From the NCBI GenBank assembly GCA_017620315.1, contig JAFZQQ010000120.1, forward strand, positions 1 to 7,659: DNA of 7,659 nucleotides. Reading direction: 5' to 3'. Positions 1 to 6,338 of this stretch are shown here, one piece after another (position 1 is the first letter of the stretch; each line of letters begins with the position of its first letter). The DNA is from Oscillospiraceae bacterium. Its GTDB lineage: Bacteria; Bacillota; Clostridia; Oscillospirales; Oscillospiraceae. Made by a program: the position numbers and the translations under genes. The notes beneath the pieces were generated by a model that was not told where the DNA came from, made no database searches, and saw only the letters and a program-made list of their open reading frames with translations.

Positions 1-462
1 AAGCGACTGGACGTCGGCAAGGTCATCGCCCATGAGCGCGATATAAGCGGTGGGCAGCATGTCGCTGACGTTCACGTTCATAATGACCGGCTTGGTGCAG
101 TCCTCCGGGAGAGTGAGCGCGTCCATCTTCTCGCGCAGCTTCGTTGCCGCTATATCGACGTTGGTGCCGTCGGTATAGCTTATCTGGATCGTGGTCAGGC
201 TGTCCGCCGAGGATGAGTTTATCGAGTCCACGCCGGGAACCGACATGACCGCGGATTCAAGAGGGCGCGTTACAAGCTGTTCCATATCCTCCGGCGCGGC
301 GCCGTTGTAGTAGCAGTAGACGTACGCCGCGGGATACTCCATATTCGGCAGCAGTGCGAGCTGCAGCTCACGGAGATAAACGACGCCGAAGATGGAGACG
401 ATGATGAACGCGAGAACCGTCGTTACCTTATGCTTGATGCAAAACCCCGCAATTCCTCCCAT
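1..462 (-). CDS. RND-family efflux permease (AcrB/HAE1-like), N-terminal part, cut by left edge
   Basis: Inner-membrane proton-driven pump subunit of an RND efflux complex. Only the first 154 residues are in the window; family members usually have about 1000 or more. A short N-terminus (MGGIAGFCIKHKV) precedes a first transmembrane helix at about residues 13-30. Next comes the conserved RND porter-domain start: LPNMEYP at 38-44, then NGAAPEDMEQLVTRPLE at 53-69 and the VPGVDSI segment at 75-81, matching the usual pattern of small residues plus E..VT.PLE. The ATG at 462 lies 3 nt past the adaptor stop codon, and its Shine-Dalgarno (GGAGGGTGA) is inside the end of the adaptor gene, so the two are probably translationally coupled. 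Substrate cannot be told: drugs, bile acids, peptides and lipids are all possible. Family assignment is firm; the exact subfamily is not. Confidence 0.93.
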   Translation of the reverse strand, partial: MGGIAGFCIKHKVTTVLAFIIVSIFGVVYLRELQLALLPNMEYPAAYVYCYYNGAAPEDMEQLVTRPLESAVMSVPGVDSINSSSADSLTTIQISYTDGTNVDIAATKLREKMDALTLPEDCTKPVIMNVNVSDMLPTAYIALMGDDLADVQSL

Positions 463-465
463 GGC

Positions 466-1788
466 TCACCCTCCGACCACACGGACGGCGTCGCCGTCGG
501 AGAGGTACTGCTGGCCGACAATGACGACCTGCTGCCCGGGCGTGAGACCGGAGCTTACCTCGGTCACGCCGTCGCCGTTGAGTCCGGTCGTGATGGCGAC
601 GCGGCGCGCCGCGCCGTTCTCCACGACGAAAACATACTGCTCGCCGTTGGAGGTCAGAACAGCCTCGGAGGGTATGGTCACCGTGCCGGAAGAGGTGTTC
701 GTATAGAAGGTCACATCGGCGAACATACCGGAGATAAGGCCGCTGACGCCGGCCGGGACGCCGATCGTCACGGAATAGAGCCGGGTCTGCAGATTGGCGG
801 TCTGATCCACCGTGCGAATGACGCCTGTGAACTCAGCCGAGGCTGCGGCGACGCTGACAAGCGCGGAGTCGCCGACGTGCAGCCTGGGCAAAAGCGCCTC
901 AGAGACATAGGCGGTTATCTTCATCTGGTCCGGGTTGCTGATGACCGCGACGGGATAGCCCGCGGAAACATAGCTGCCCTCGGTGGCGGTAAGCGTGGAG
1001 ATGATCCCGCTTGCCGGCGAGAGCACATTGCCGTCGGCGTCCGCATCGTCCATTACCATCTCCAGCTGCTCAAGATTGGAGCGATAGCTTTCCATGCCCG
1101 CCTGAAGCTGCGAGAGCGTGGAATCGCGCTGCGCCTTGGTGGACAGCACCTGCAGCTTCAGACCCTCAAGTTCTGTCTTCATGCCGTCAAGCTCTACCTT
1201 CGCGCTGTCAAGCTCCATTTTTGCGCCGTCCACCTCGAGCTTGGCGGTGTCGATCTCCAGCTGTGAAGCCGCTCCGATCGCAAAGAGCGCCTGAGTGTCC
1301 GCGAGGTTCTTTTCCCGCAGCGCGAGCGTGCGTTCGGTCAGAGCGATCGAGTCCTCGCGAAGAGCCATCGCCTTTTCGTACTGCTCGATCTGGGAGTTGA
1401 GCATGTCTATCTGCCTGGCGAAGAGCTCCTTCTGCTGACTGTAGCTTGCGGCTGCGCTGTCATAGCTTATCTTTGCCGCGTTGTAGCTCGAGCGGGTCGA
1501 GGCGAGGTCGAGCGTGCAGATGACGTCTCCCTCCTTTATCATATCCCCCGCCTCAAAGAACACGGAGGTACACTTTGCGTTCGCGGTGACGTACACCGAG
1601 GTCTCGTCGTCGCTCGTCACGGCGCCGGAGGCGCGCTCTCCGGTCGAGACGTCGCGCTTTTCGGCAGAGCGCACCTGCACGGCGACGCCTGCCGGGACCG
1701 CCGGTTCCTCCTTCTTTTCGGCTGCACAGCCGACCAGTGAAAAAACGAATACGGCGGCAAGCAGGAATGCAAGATATTTCCTTTTCAC
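466..1788 (-). CDS. Lipoprotein membrane-fusion protein (RND adaptor, HlyD/AcrA type)
   Basis: Periplasmic-type adaptor that links an RND permease to a partner protein; 440 residues. A lipoprotein signal ends in the lipobox LVGC with lipidated Cys21, so the protein should be anchored to the outer face of the cytoplasmic membrane. Domains in order: first half of the lipoyl domain (about 62-94), a long alpha-helical hairpin (about 95-250), second lipoyl half (about 253-284, SPASGIISTL...GSYVSAGYPV), beta-barrel (about 288-365) and membrane-proximal domain (about 367-438, TIPSEAVLTS, GLTPGQQVVIVG). The second arm of the hairpin holds five heptads in a row of the type AK(x)EL(D/E)G at 182-216. 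The start is GTG at 1788; a strong AAGGAGG lies about 10 nt upstream and overlaps the stop codon of the TolC-like gene. Middle gene of the efflux operon. Family certain, substrate unknown. Confidence 0.95.
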   Translation of the reverse strand: MKRKYLAFLLAAVFVFSLVGCAAEKKEEPAVPAGVAVQVRSAEKRDVSTGERASGAVTSDDETSVYVTANAKCTSVFFEAGDMIKEGDVICTLDLASTRSSYNAAKISYDSAAASYSQQKELFARQIDMLNSQIEQYEKAMALREDSIALTERTLALREKNLADTQALFAIGAASQLEIDTAKLEVDGAKMELDSAKVELDGMKTELEGLKLQVLSTKAQRDSTLSQLQAGMESYRSNLEQLEMVMDDADADGNVLSPASGIISTLTATEGSYVSAGYPVAVISNPDQMKITAYVSEALLPRLHVGDSALVSVAAASAEFTGVIRTVDQTANLQTRLYSVTIGVPAGVSGLISGMFADVTFYTNTSSGTVTIPSEAVLTSNGEQYVFVVENGAARRVAITTGLNGDGVTEVSSGLTPGQQVVIVGQQYLSDGDAVRVVGG

Positions 1789-1803
1789 TTTTGTCCGACC
1801 TCC

Positions 1804-3048
1804 TTATCCGTTCAGTATACCGTACTCAACGGCCCAGAAGTAGCTTCGGTATTTTGAAAAGAGCTCGCGCTCGGCGTCCGAAACGGCGTCCTTCGCGCTT
1901 TCAAGCTCATCAGATGCGTCGGCGAGCGCATTTGCGGAGATCTCACCCTGCTCGTATTTCAGAGCGGCAGAGGCATAGACCTTTTCCTGCGCGGAGAGCA
2001 CGACGCGCTTAGTCTCAACGATCTGAGCGCAGTCCTTTATCTGCGCATAGAGCGTGCGGAAGTTCAGCTCGTAGGTCAAGAGAGTGTTTTCATAGTTGTA
2101 TTTAAGCGCCTGCAGCCCGTGCTTTACCTGAGAGACCTCAAAGCGCTTTTCGTTGCTGCCGATGGAGTCTATCACCTTGTCATAGGTGTTTTTTTGGAAG
2201 TCGTCGAGCTGCTTTTTCGCGTCAAAAAGCTCGTAGCTTGCGGCCATGGCTCGCTCAAGATCCTCCTCGAGAGACATTTCGGCAAGCTGGGCGTCGGTCA
2301 CCTTCGGCAAGGGGCCGAGCTCGAGCGGCTCGCCAAGCTCGGCGCCGACCATGCTTTTAAGCTGCAGAAGGCAGGTATCTATGTTCATGTTGAGCGTCAT
2401 TCGACCGCTCACCGCCTGAGCGCGCCCGGATTTTGCCTGTTCGACGAGAAGCTCCGAGACCTGACCGAGCTGATAGCGAAGCTCCAGCTCCTCAACCGTG
2501 CGGTCAAGCTGAGCGATCTGACGGTCAAGCGCGACGCTGCGCGCTGTCATGTCGCACACGGCGATATAGAGCGATTCTCCGGCGGCGACCGCCTGGTTCT
2601 GTGCGTTGCGGTACTGCCTGAGCGCGTCCTCGTCCTCCTTCTGCGTTTTGCCGGAGCGTATGTCGTCGAACTGCTCGCGCATGCTCTGATACTGCGTTTT
2701 CATGGCGTCATAGGAATTCAGCTCTGTTGCAAGCGGACTCATCGATATCATGGCCCACTGCGCCGAGGCGATCATGTTGAGGTTGTCCCGAAGATCCTCC
2801 GCGCGCCACTCGTAATCGCGGTTCTCCAGATCGTCGATGCTCTCCTGCAGCGCGAGCAGGGGATAGTAGTTATCCAGCATACGCGTTCGCAGATTGCCAA
2901 AGGACAGAGTGCCCTCGCTGTCAGGCTGCGCCTCGTCCGCGGCGATGACGGTATCGCTGTCATCGCCATCCGCCCATACCGTACACACGCTCAGCGTCAG
3001 CGTCATGGCAGCCGACAGCAGCATCGCAAGTATTCTTTTCCCGTTCAT
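1804..3048 (-). CDS. TolC-like secreted all-helical protein of an RND efflux operon
   Basis: First gene of the operon; 414 residues. A Sec signal peptide covers 1-26, with a hydrophobic core (ILAMLLSAAMTLTLSV) and a likely signal peptidase I site VWA|DG. Cys22 does not sit in a good lipobox because Val precedes it. The mature protein is almost wholly alpha-helical and shows the two-fold TolC-family pattern: RYQLGQVSELLVEQA...VGAELGEPLELG (191-245) and KYEQGEISANALADA...YFWAVEYG (364-410). I see no clear stretch of alternating residues where TolC has its outer-membrane beta strands; the helices seem to run into each other around 110-150 and 290-310. In a presumed single-membrane organism the protein may be an extracytoplasmic helical partner of the adaptor and not a pore. 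ATG at 3048 with GGGGGCG a few bases upstream. Family call is good; cellular role is inference. Confidence 0.82.
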   Translation of the reverse strand: MNGKRILAMLLSAAMTLTLSVCTVWADGDDSDTVIAADEAQPDSEGTLSFGNLRTRMLDNYYPLLALQESIDDLENRDYEWRAEDLRDNLNMIASAQWAMISMSPLATELNSYDAMKTQYQSMREQFDDIRSGKTQKEDEDALRQYRNAQNQAVAAGESLYIAVCDMTARSVALDRQIAQLDRTVEELELRYQLGQVSELLVEQAKSGRAQAVSGRMTLNMNIDTCLLQLKSMVGAELGEPLELGPLPKVTDAQLAEMSLEEDLERAMAASYELFDAKKQLDDFQKNTYDKVIDSIGSNEKRFEVSQVKHGLQALKYNYENTLLTYELNFRTLYAQIKDCAQIVETKRVVLSAQEKVYASAALKYEQGEISANALADASDELESAKDAVSDAERELFSKYRSYFWAVEYGILNG

Positions 3049-3120
3049 GGGATCGCCCCCTTATAAGATTCGGCGCACAAACATGAAAGCGGCTGTGCGT
3101 CTATACATTGAGCTAAATCA

Positions 3121-3149
3121 ATTATAAAACCCTTTGCTTTTACTGTCAA
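3121..3149 (-). promoter_or_regulatory. Perfect consensus sigma-A promoter of the efflux operon
   Basis: On the minus strand the sequence reads TTGACA (3149-3144), 17 nt, TATAAT (3126-3121), an exact match to both hexamers with ideal spacing. Transcription should start near 3114, giving a leader of about 65 nt before the ATG at 3048. The leader holds a weak 6-bp inverted repeat (3074-3079 with 3094-3099). Such a strong promoter in front of a pump operon suggests that a repressor normally holds it down. Confidence 0.9.
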
Positions 3150-3170
3150 AGGAAACTGGGCGTCAAACTG
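3145..3170. promoter_or_regulatory. Candidate operator: direct repeats over the -35 of the efflux promoter
   Basis: GTCAAA occurs at 3145-3150 and again at 3162-3167. AAACTG occurs at 3153-3158 and 3165-3170, so two overlapping direct-repeat pairs lie side by side. They cover the -35 box of the efflux promoter and the gap towards the -35 of the divergent regulator promoter. MocR regulators are known to bind direct repeats, so this is a reasonable target for the neighbouring regulator. It is inference from position and repetition only; short repeats like these can occur by chance. Confidence 0.35.
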
Positions 3171-3192
3171 TTAATAATATGTAAAATTTGTC

Positions 3193-3221
3193 TTTACGAA
3201 CAGACGGGCTTATGGTACAAT
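3193..3221 (+). promoter_or_regulatory. Sigma-A promoter of the MocR-like regulator
   Basis: TTTACG (3193-3198), 17 nt, TACAAT (3216-3221), with TGG directly before the -10, which makes it an extended -10 promoter. The start point should be near 3228, about 44 nt before the ATG at 3272. It diverges from the efflux promoter, with 43 bp between the two -35 boxes, so one bound regulator could affect both. Confidence 0.75.
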
Positions 3222-3271
3222 GCAACTGGTTATATAGCTTTTTGGGACAATGAGAAAGAAAGTGGGTTCAG

Positions 3272-4360
3272 ATGGGCTATCATATTGAGAAAAAAAACGC
3301 ACAAAGCGCGTATTTACAGCTTTATGAGCAGCTTCGCGCGGATATCGTTTCCGGTGCCTATGCCTATGGAAGCAAGCTGCCATCCAAGCGTCAGCTGGCT
3401 GAGGACACGGGGACGAGCATCGTGACGGTCGAGCACGCCTATGGCATACTCAGCGACGAGGGCTATATCGATTCACGACAGCGCAGTGGATATTATGTAA
3501 ACTATCGCGCGGGAGACTGCTTTCCAGGTGCCGCGGCGGAGCCGCGTGAGGGGAGAGAGCTGCGCGCCTCGGAAAACGAGTTTCCGTTCACGGTGCTTGC
3601 GCGCACGATGCGCCGGGTGCTTTCGGATTACGGCGAGGCTCTGCTGGTGAAATCGCCGAACAACGGCTGCGCCGAGCTGCGCCAGGCTGTTGCCGACTAC
3701 CTTGCACGCTCGCGCGGGATACGTGTCCGCCCCGCGCAGATCGTCGTCGGCTCCGGCGCGGAGTATCTTTACTCTCTTATCGTTCAGCTTTTGGGGCGCG
3801 AGCGCATCTATGCCGTGGAGGAGCCGTCCTACGAAAAGATACGCAGGGTCTATCAGGCGAACGGAGTGGAGTGCGACCCGCTGAGGCTCGGCGCTGACGG
3901 GGTCAGGACGGACGAGCTCAGGCGAACGGCTGCGAGCGTTCTGCACGTCACGCCCTTTCACAGCTTCCCGAGCGGGGTAACGGCGAGCGCGGGCAAGCGT
4001 GTCGAATATATCCGCTGGGCCAAGGAGCGCGGGGGCTTCATAGTCGAGGATGATTTTGACAGTGAGTTTTCGCTTTCCTCGAAAGCGGAGGACACTGTGT
4101 TTTCGCTTGAACCGGAGCGCTCCGTCATCTATATCAATACATTTTCAAAAACGGTCGCGCCTTCGCTGCGGGTGGGCTATATGGTGCTGCCGCCGGTGCT
4201 GCTTGATCAATTTGAGCGGATGGTGGGATTCTATTCCTGCACCGTCCCCCTCTACGAACAGTATGTCCTGGCCGAGCTGCTGCGCAGCGGGGACTTCGAG
4301 CGGCACTTGAACCGCGAACGCAGGAAACTGAGAAAAAAGCCAAATAAAACCGGACAATAG
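3272..4360 (+). CDS. MocR-family transcription regulator (GntR HTH plus PLP aminotransferase-like domain), C-terminally truncated
   Basis: 362 residues. A GntR-type winged helix lies at about 12-77 (LYEQLRADIVSG, KLPSKRQLAEDTGTS, then the wing around SRQRSGYYV). A fold-type I aminotransferase-like domain follows from about 120: NGCAELRQAVADYL (131-144), VVGSGAEYLYSLI (158-170), VTPFHSFPSG (226-235), EDDFDSEF (259-266) and TFSKTVAPSLRVGY (290-303), where Lys293 is the expected PLP-binding lysine. MocR proteins usually have about 450-500 residues. This one ends just after DFERHLNRERRKLR, where the C-terminal subdomain should begin, followed by a short basic tail. Downstream DNA is AT-rich and does not continue the domain in any frame. 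The gene diverges from the efflux operon and is a plausible regulator of it. It may be functional without the last subdomain, or it may be a decaying gene. Upstream of the ATG only a weak AGTGGG ribosome site is seen. Confidence 0.88.
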   Translation: MGYHIEKKNAQSAYLQLYEQLRADIVSGAYAYGSKLPSKRQLAEDTGTSIVTVEHAYGILSDEGYIDSRQRSGYYVNYRAGDCFPGAAAEPREGRELRASENEFPFTVLARTMRRVLSDYGEALLVKSPNNGCAELRQAVADYLARSRGIRVRPAQIVVGSGAEYLYSLIVQLLGRERIYAVEEPSYEKIRRVYQANGVECDPLRLGADGVRTDELRRTAASVLHVTPFHSFPSGVTASAGKRVEYIRWAKERGGFIVEDDFDSEFSLSSKAEDTVFSLEPERSVIYINTFSKTVAPSLRVGYMVLPPVLLDQFERMVGFYSCTVPLYEQYVLAELLRSGDFERHLNRERRKLRKKPNKTGQ

Positions 4361-4379
4361 CAATAAAATCGCACAATAC
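4342..4379 (+). repeat. 19-bp imperfect tandem repeat at the 3' end of the MocR gene
   Basis: Two adjacent units, 4342-4360 and 4361-4379, share the pattern AATAAAA(C/T)CG(G/C)ACAATA and match at 15 of the first 18 positions. The MocR stop codon lies inside the first unit. The GCACAATAC end of the second unit reappears inverted at 4401-4409 as the right arm of the hairpin, so the family of copies is two direct and one inverted. No transposase is nearby. It could be the remnant of a small mobile element or simply diverged terminator DNA. Confidence 0.55.
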
Positions 4380-4409
4380 CGATGTGCGCTTGGCCCATCA
4401 GTATTGTGC
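4371..4409. terminator. Probable bidirectional terminator between convergent MocR and hydrolase genes
   Basis: A 14-bp inverted repeat (4371-4384 and 4396-4409) has one mismatch and an 11-nt loop. As minus-strand RNA the mismatch becomes a G-U pair, so the stem is fully paired, and it is followed by GAUUUUAUU, fitting termination of the rsmA-hydrolase transcript. As plus-strand RNA the stem has one C-A mismatch and is followed by UUUAAUAUU, fitting termination of the MocR transcript. The stem is less GC-rich than textbook terminators, so efficiency is uncertain, but its position between two convergent genes supports the call. Confidence 0.65.
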
Positions 4410-4428
4410 TTTAATATTAGTACATTAC

Positions 4429-4440
4429 TGTATTAATACA
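4429..4440. repeat. 12-bp perfect palindrome TGTATTAATACA
   Basis: TGTATTAATACA is its own reverse complement. It lies in the AT-rich gap 8 nt beyond the hydrolase stop codon and 19 nt past the hairpin. Nothing ties it to a promoter here, so it may be a protein-binding site, part of an element end or chance in AT-rich DNA. Confidence 0.4.
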
Positions 4441-4447
4441 ACGCTGG

Positions 4448-5386
4448 TCAGGGCAAATGCCGGTTGAGGATCTTTTCGGCGAAAGCCTTATACGCTTCTT
4501 CGTACTGCGCGCGGCCGGTGAGAAAGCTCATGCAGTGCCCGGCGCCCTCGACCATAAGAAGGCTTTTTTCGCTGCTGCACGCGTCGTACATCTGCCTGGT
4601 CATATAGCTCGGGACGAACTTGTCTTCGGCGCCGTGGATGAACAGTACCGGAAGCTTCGTTTTCTTCAGCGCATCCAACGAGCTGCACTCCCTGAGCGAG
4701 AAACCGGCGAACAGACGGGTATAGCAGTCCAGAAGCCACACGGAAAAGTGAGAGGGCAGGGGGGTTTTGTTTCTCCAGACCGCGGAGACGATCTCGTAGG
4801 GGGTCGTAAAGCCGCAGTCGGCGACGACGCCGCGCACATTGGCATCAAAATGCGCGTCCGACGCCATCAGCACGACGCTTGCCCCCATGGAAAGGCCCTG
4901 AAGGATAAGCGGATGCTCGCGCCCGAAGCGGTTCGCGGCGTATTCTGCCCAAACGGGAACATCGAGCCTCTCGCGGACTCCGAAGGTCGTGTATTGTCCC
5001 TCGGAGTCGCCCTGTGCGCGCTCGTCGATCAGCAGGCATTGGAGCCGGAGACTGTGCAAAAAGGGCAGAAGGCAGAGAAAGTCCATCTCGGCGGAGGAGC
5101 GCCAGCCGTGGAAAAGAAGCACGGTGGCGAGCGGGAAAATATGGGGCACGAGCAGCGCATGGAGCATAAAGCCGTCCTCGCTCTGGACCTCAACGTCCTC
5201 TGTCTCCTGCTTGTCGAGCCAATCCCTTCCGCTGTCCCAGGCAGACTTCCAGACCGCGTCCCCGCTTTCGGCGACGCGTTTATCCTCCCAGCCTTCCTCC
5301 CTGTCCCTGCGGGAGCAGACGGCATGCAGCAGCACGAAGCCGTAGACCGCACCCGCGACGGGAAGAAGAATCAGAAGCCACAGCAT
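4448..5386 (-). CDS. Membrane-anchored alpha/beta hydrolase (serine hydrolase)
   Basis: 312 residues. An N-terminal hydrophobic segment (about 1-22, LWLLILLPVAGAVYGFVLLHAV) should act as an uncleaved anchor, with the hydrolase domain from about 65 outside the membrane. Seen motifs: oxyanion-region HGW at 93-95, nucleophile elbow GLSMG at 164-168 with catalytic Ser166, the acid in HGAEDKFVP (Asp255), and the catalytic His284 in GAGHCM. A lid-like insert lies between about 195 and 240. The overall plan resembles the YqkD-type hydrolases of Firmicutes (esterase, lipase or peptidase-like), but the substrate is unknown. The ATG at 5386 is one base after the rsmA stop codon, with GGAGG inside the rsmA end, so it is co-transcribed and probably translationally coupled with rsmA. 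Hydrolase fold is certain; the function is not. Confidence 0.9.
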   Translation of the reverse strand: MLWLLILLPVAGAVYGFVLLHAVCSRRDREEGWEDKRVAESGDAVWKSAWDSGRDWLDKQETEDVEVQSEDGFMLHALLVPHIFPLATVLLFHGWRSSAEMDFLCLLPFLHSLRLQCLLIDERAQGDSEGQYTTFGVRERLDVPVWAEYAANRFGREHPLILQGLSMGASVVLMASDAHFDANVRGVVADCGFTTPYEIVSAVWRNKTPLPSHFSVWLLDCYTRLFAGFSLRECSSLDALKKTKLPVLFIHGAEDKFVPSYMTRQMYDACSSEKSLLMVEGAGHCMSFLTGRAQYEEAYKAFAEKILNRHLP

Positions 5387-5387
5387 G

Positions 5388-6248
5388 CTAGCCCTCCGCC
5401 TCCCTCAGCGCGGCGGCGAGAAGCGCGAATTCCTCAAGCCCCAGCCTTTCGCCGCGCACGTTCGCCTCAAGACCGCAGGAGGCGACGATCCCGGCGAGCG
5501 TATCCTTTCCGAGCGCGCCGAAGGAGGTCATAAGACTGTTGACCAGCGTTTTGCGCCGCAGAGCGAAGGCCGAGTAGACCACGCGGAAGAAAAACGCCTC
5601 GTCTGCGACGGAAACGGGCGGCTCGCACCGCATGACCGAGCGCAGCACCGTCGAGGTCACCTTGGGGCGCGGAATGAAGTTTTCGGGGCCGACGTCAAAG
5701 CACAGAGCGTTTTGCGCGTGGTACTGCATAAAGACCGAAAACGCACCGTATTCCGGGGTGCCCGGTCCGGCGCAGATGCGCTGCGCCACCTCGCGCTGGA
5801 TCAGCACGGTCGCGCTCTCGAAGCATTTTGCCGCTACGATGGCGGTGAGCACGGGCGTCGTTATGTTGTAGGGAAGGTTCGCGCATACGATGGGGCGAAG
5901 TCCGTCAAAGCGCTCACGCACGAGCGCGGCGAGGTCAAGCTTCAGCACGTCGGCGGAAACGAGTGAGAAATTGCCGAAATCCGCCATCGTCTCGCTGAGT
6001 ATCGCCGGCAGCGCCGAGTCAAGCTCCACGGCGACGACCTTGCCCGCAATGCGGCAGAGTTCGGAGGAGAGCGCGCCGATACCGGGTCCGATCTCAAGCA
6101 CGCCGCAGCCTGCGTCGGCCTCGGAGGCCTGCGCGATCATCCGCGGAATATCCCTGTTTATCAGAAAATTCTGTCCTCTGGATTTTGAAAAATGAAAGCC
6201 ATGACGCGCAAGCAGCGCCTCTATCTCACGCTGTACGTCCTGTGCCAT
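5388..6248 (-). CDS. rsmA: 16S rRNA (adenine1518-N6/adenine1519-N6)-dimethyltransferase RsmA (KsgA)
   Basis: Uses S-adenosylmethionine to dimethylate two adjacent adenines in the helix 45 loop of 16S rRNA, a late step of small-subunit assembly in the cytoplasm. 286 residues, normal length for the family. Motifs in order: SRGQNFLIN (23-31), SAM motif I LEIGPGIGAL (51-60), the acidic SAM ribose residue in VAVELD (Glu75), D100 in SAD, catalytic motif IV NLPYNITTPV (124-133), QREVAQRI (151-158), IPRPKVTSTV (192-201), the basic ALRRKTL stretch (229-235), and ERLGLEEFALL near the end. No residue looks missing. ATG at 6248 with CGGAGG about 10 nt upstream. The gene is first of a two-gene unit with the alpha/beta hydrolase. 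In many Firmicutes rnmV lies upstream; here a divergent methyltransferase gene does. Confidence 0.97.
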   Translation of the reverse strand: MAQDVQREIEALLARHGFHFSKSRGQNFLINRDIPRMIAQASEADAGCGVLEIGPGIGALSSELCRIAGKVVAVELDSALPAILSETMADFGNFSLVSADVLKLDLAALVRERFDGLRPIVCANLPYNITTPVLTAIVAAKCFESATVLIQREVAQRICAGPGTPEYGAFSVFMQYHAQNALCFDVGPENFIPRPKVTSTVLRSVMRCEPPVSVADEAFFFRVVYSAFALRRKTLVNSLMTSFGALGKDTLAGIVASCGLEANVRGERLGLEEFALLAAALREAEG

Positions 6249-6296
6249 AACGCTTTCGCCTCCGATTTCGATAAAATACCGCGATTCTCATGCTGT

Positions 6297-6325
6297 ATTA
6301 TAAACGAAGCGGCACATAAAGACAA
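6297..6325 (-). promoter_or_regulatory. Sigma-A promoter of rsmA-hydrolase
   Basis: On the minus strand TTGTCT (6325-6320), 17 nt, TATAAT (6302-6297). The -10 is perfect and the -35 matches 4 of 6. Transcription should begin near 6290, about 42 nt before the rsmA ATG. It is back-to-back with the methyltransferase promoter; the two -35 boxes are 13 bp apart. Confidence 0.8.
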
Positions 6326-6338
6326 GGGGCGGAAATGC

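Noticed and set aside
430..1266. Long plus-strand open frame opposite the adaptor gene, with leucine-rich repeats such as AVKLYLRAVKLHF
   Set aside because: It is the antisense image of the adaptor's heptads. It has no ribosome site and no recognisable domain, while the minus strand encodes a clear adaptor.
2119..3066. Plus-strand open frame of 315 codons opposite the TolC-like gene
   Set aside because: Antisense to a gene with signal peptide, family pattern and ribosome site; its own product has no recognisable motif. GC-rich third positions keep the opposite frame open.
3074..3099. Possible regulatory hairpin (CGCACA/TGTGCG) in the leader of the efflux operon
   Set aside because: The stem is only 6 bp with a 14-nt loop, has no T-run and no resemblance to a known riboswitch; too weak to call.
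3250..3288. Tiny 12-residue frame (ATG at 3250) overlapping the MocR start out of frame
   Set aside because: It lies in the MocR leader and could be an upstream frame, but the ribosome site is poor and such short frames are common by chance.
4340..4447. A frameshift as the cause of the short MocR, for example at the A-run at 4332-4337
   Set aside because: Shifting frame there meets a stop or AT-rich non-homologous sequence within a few codons; the C-terminal subdomain is not encoded in any frame.
4457..5533. Plus-strand open frame of 358 codons opposite the hydrolase and the end of rsmA
   Set aside because: It runs across two well-supported genes, has low-complexity basic composition at its end and no start signals.
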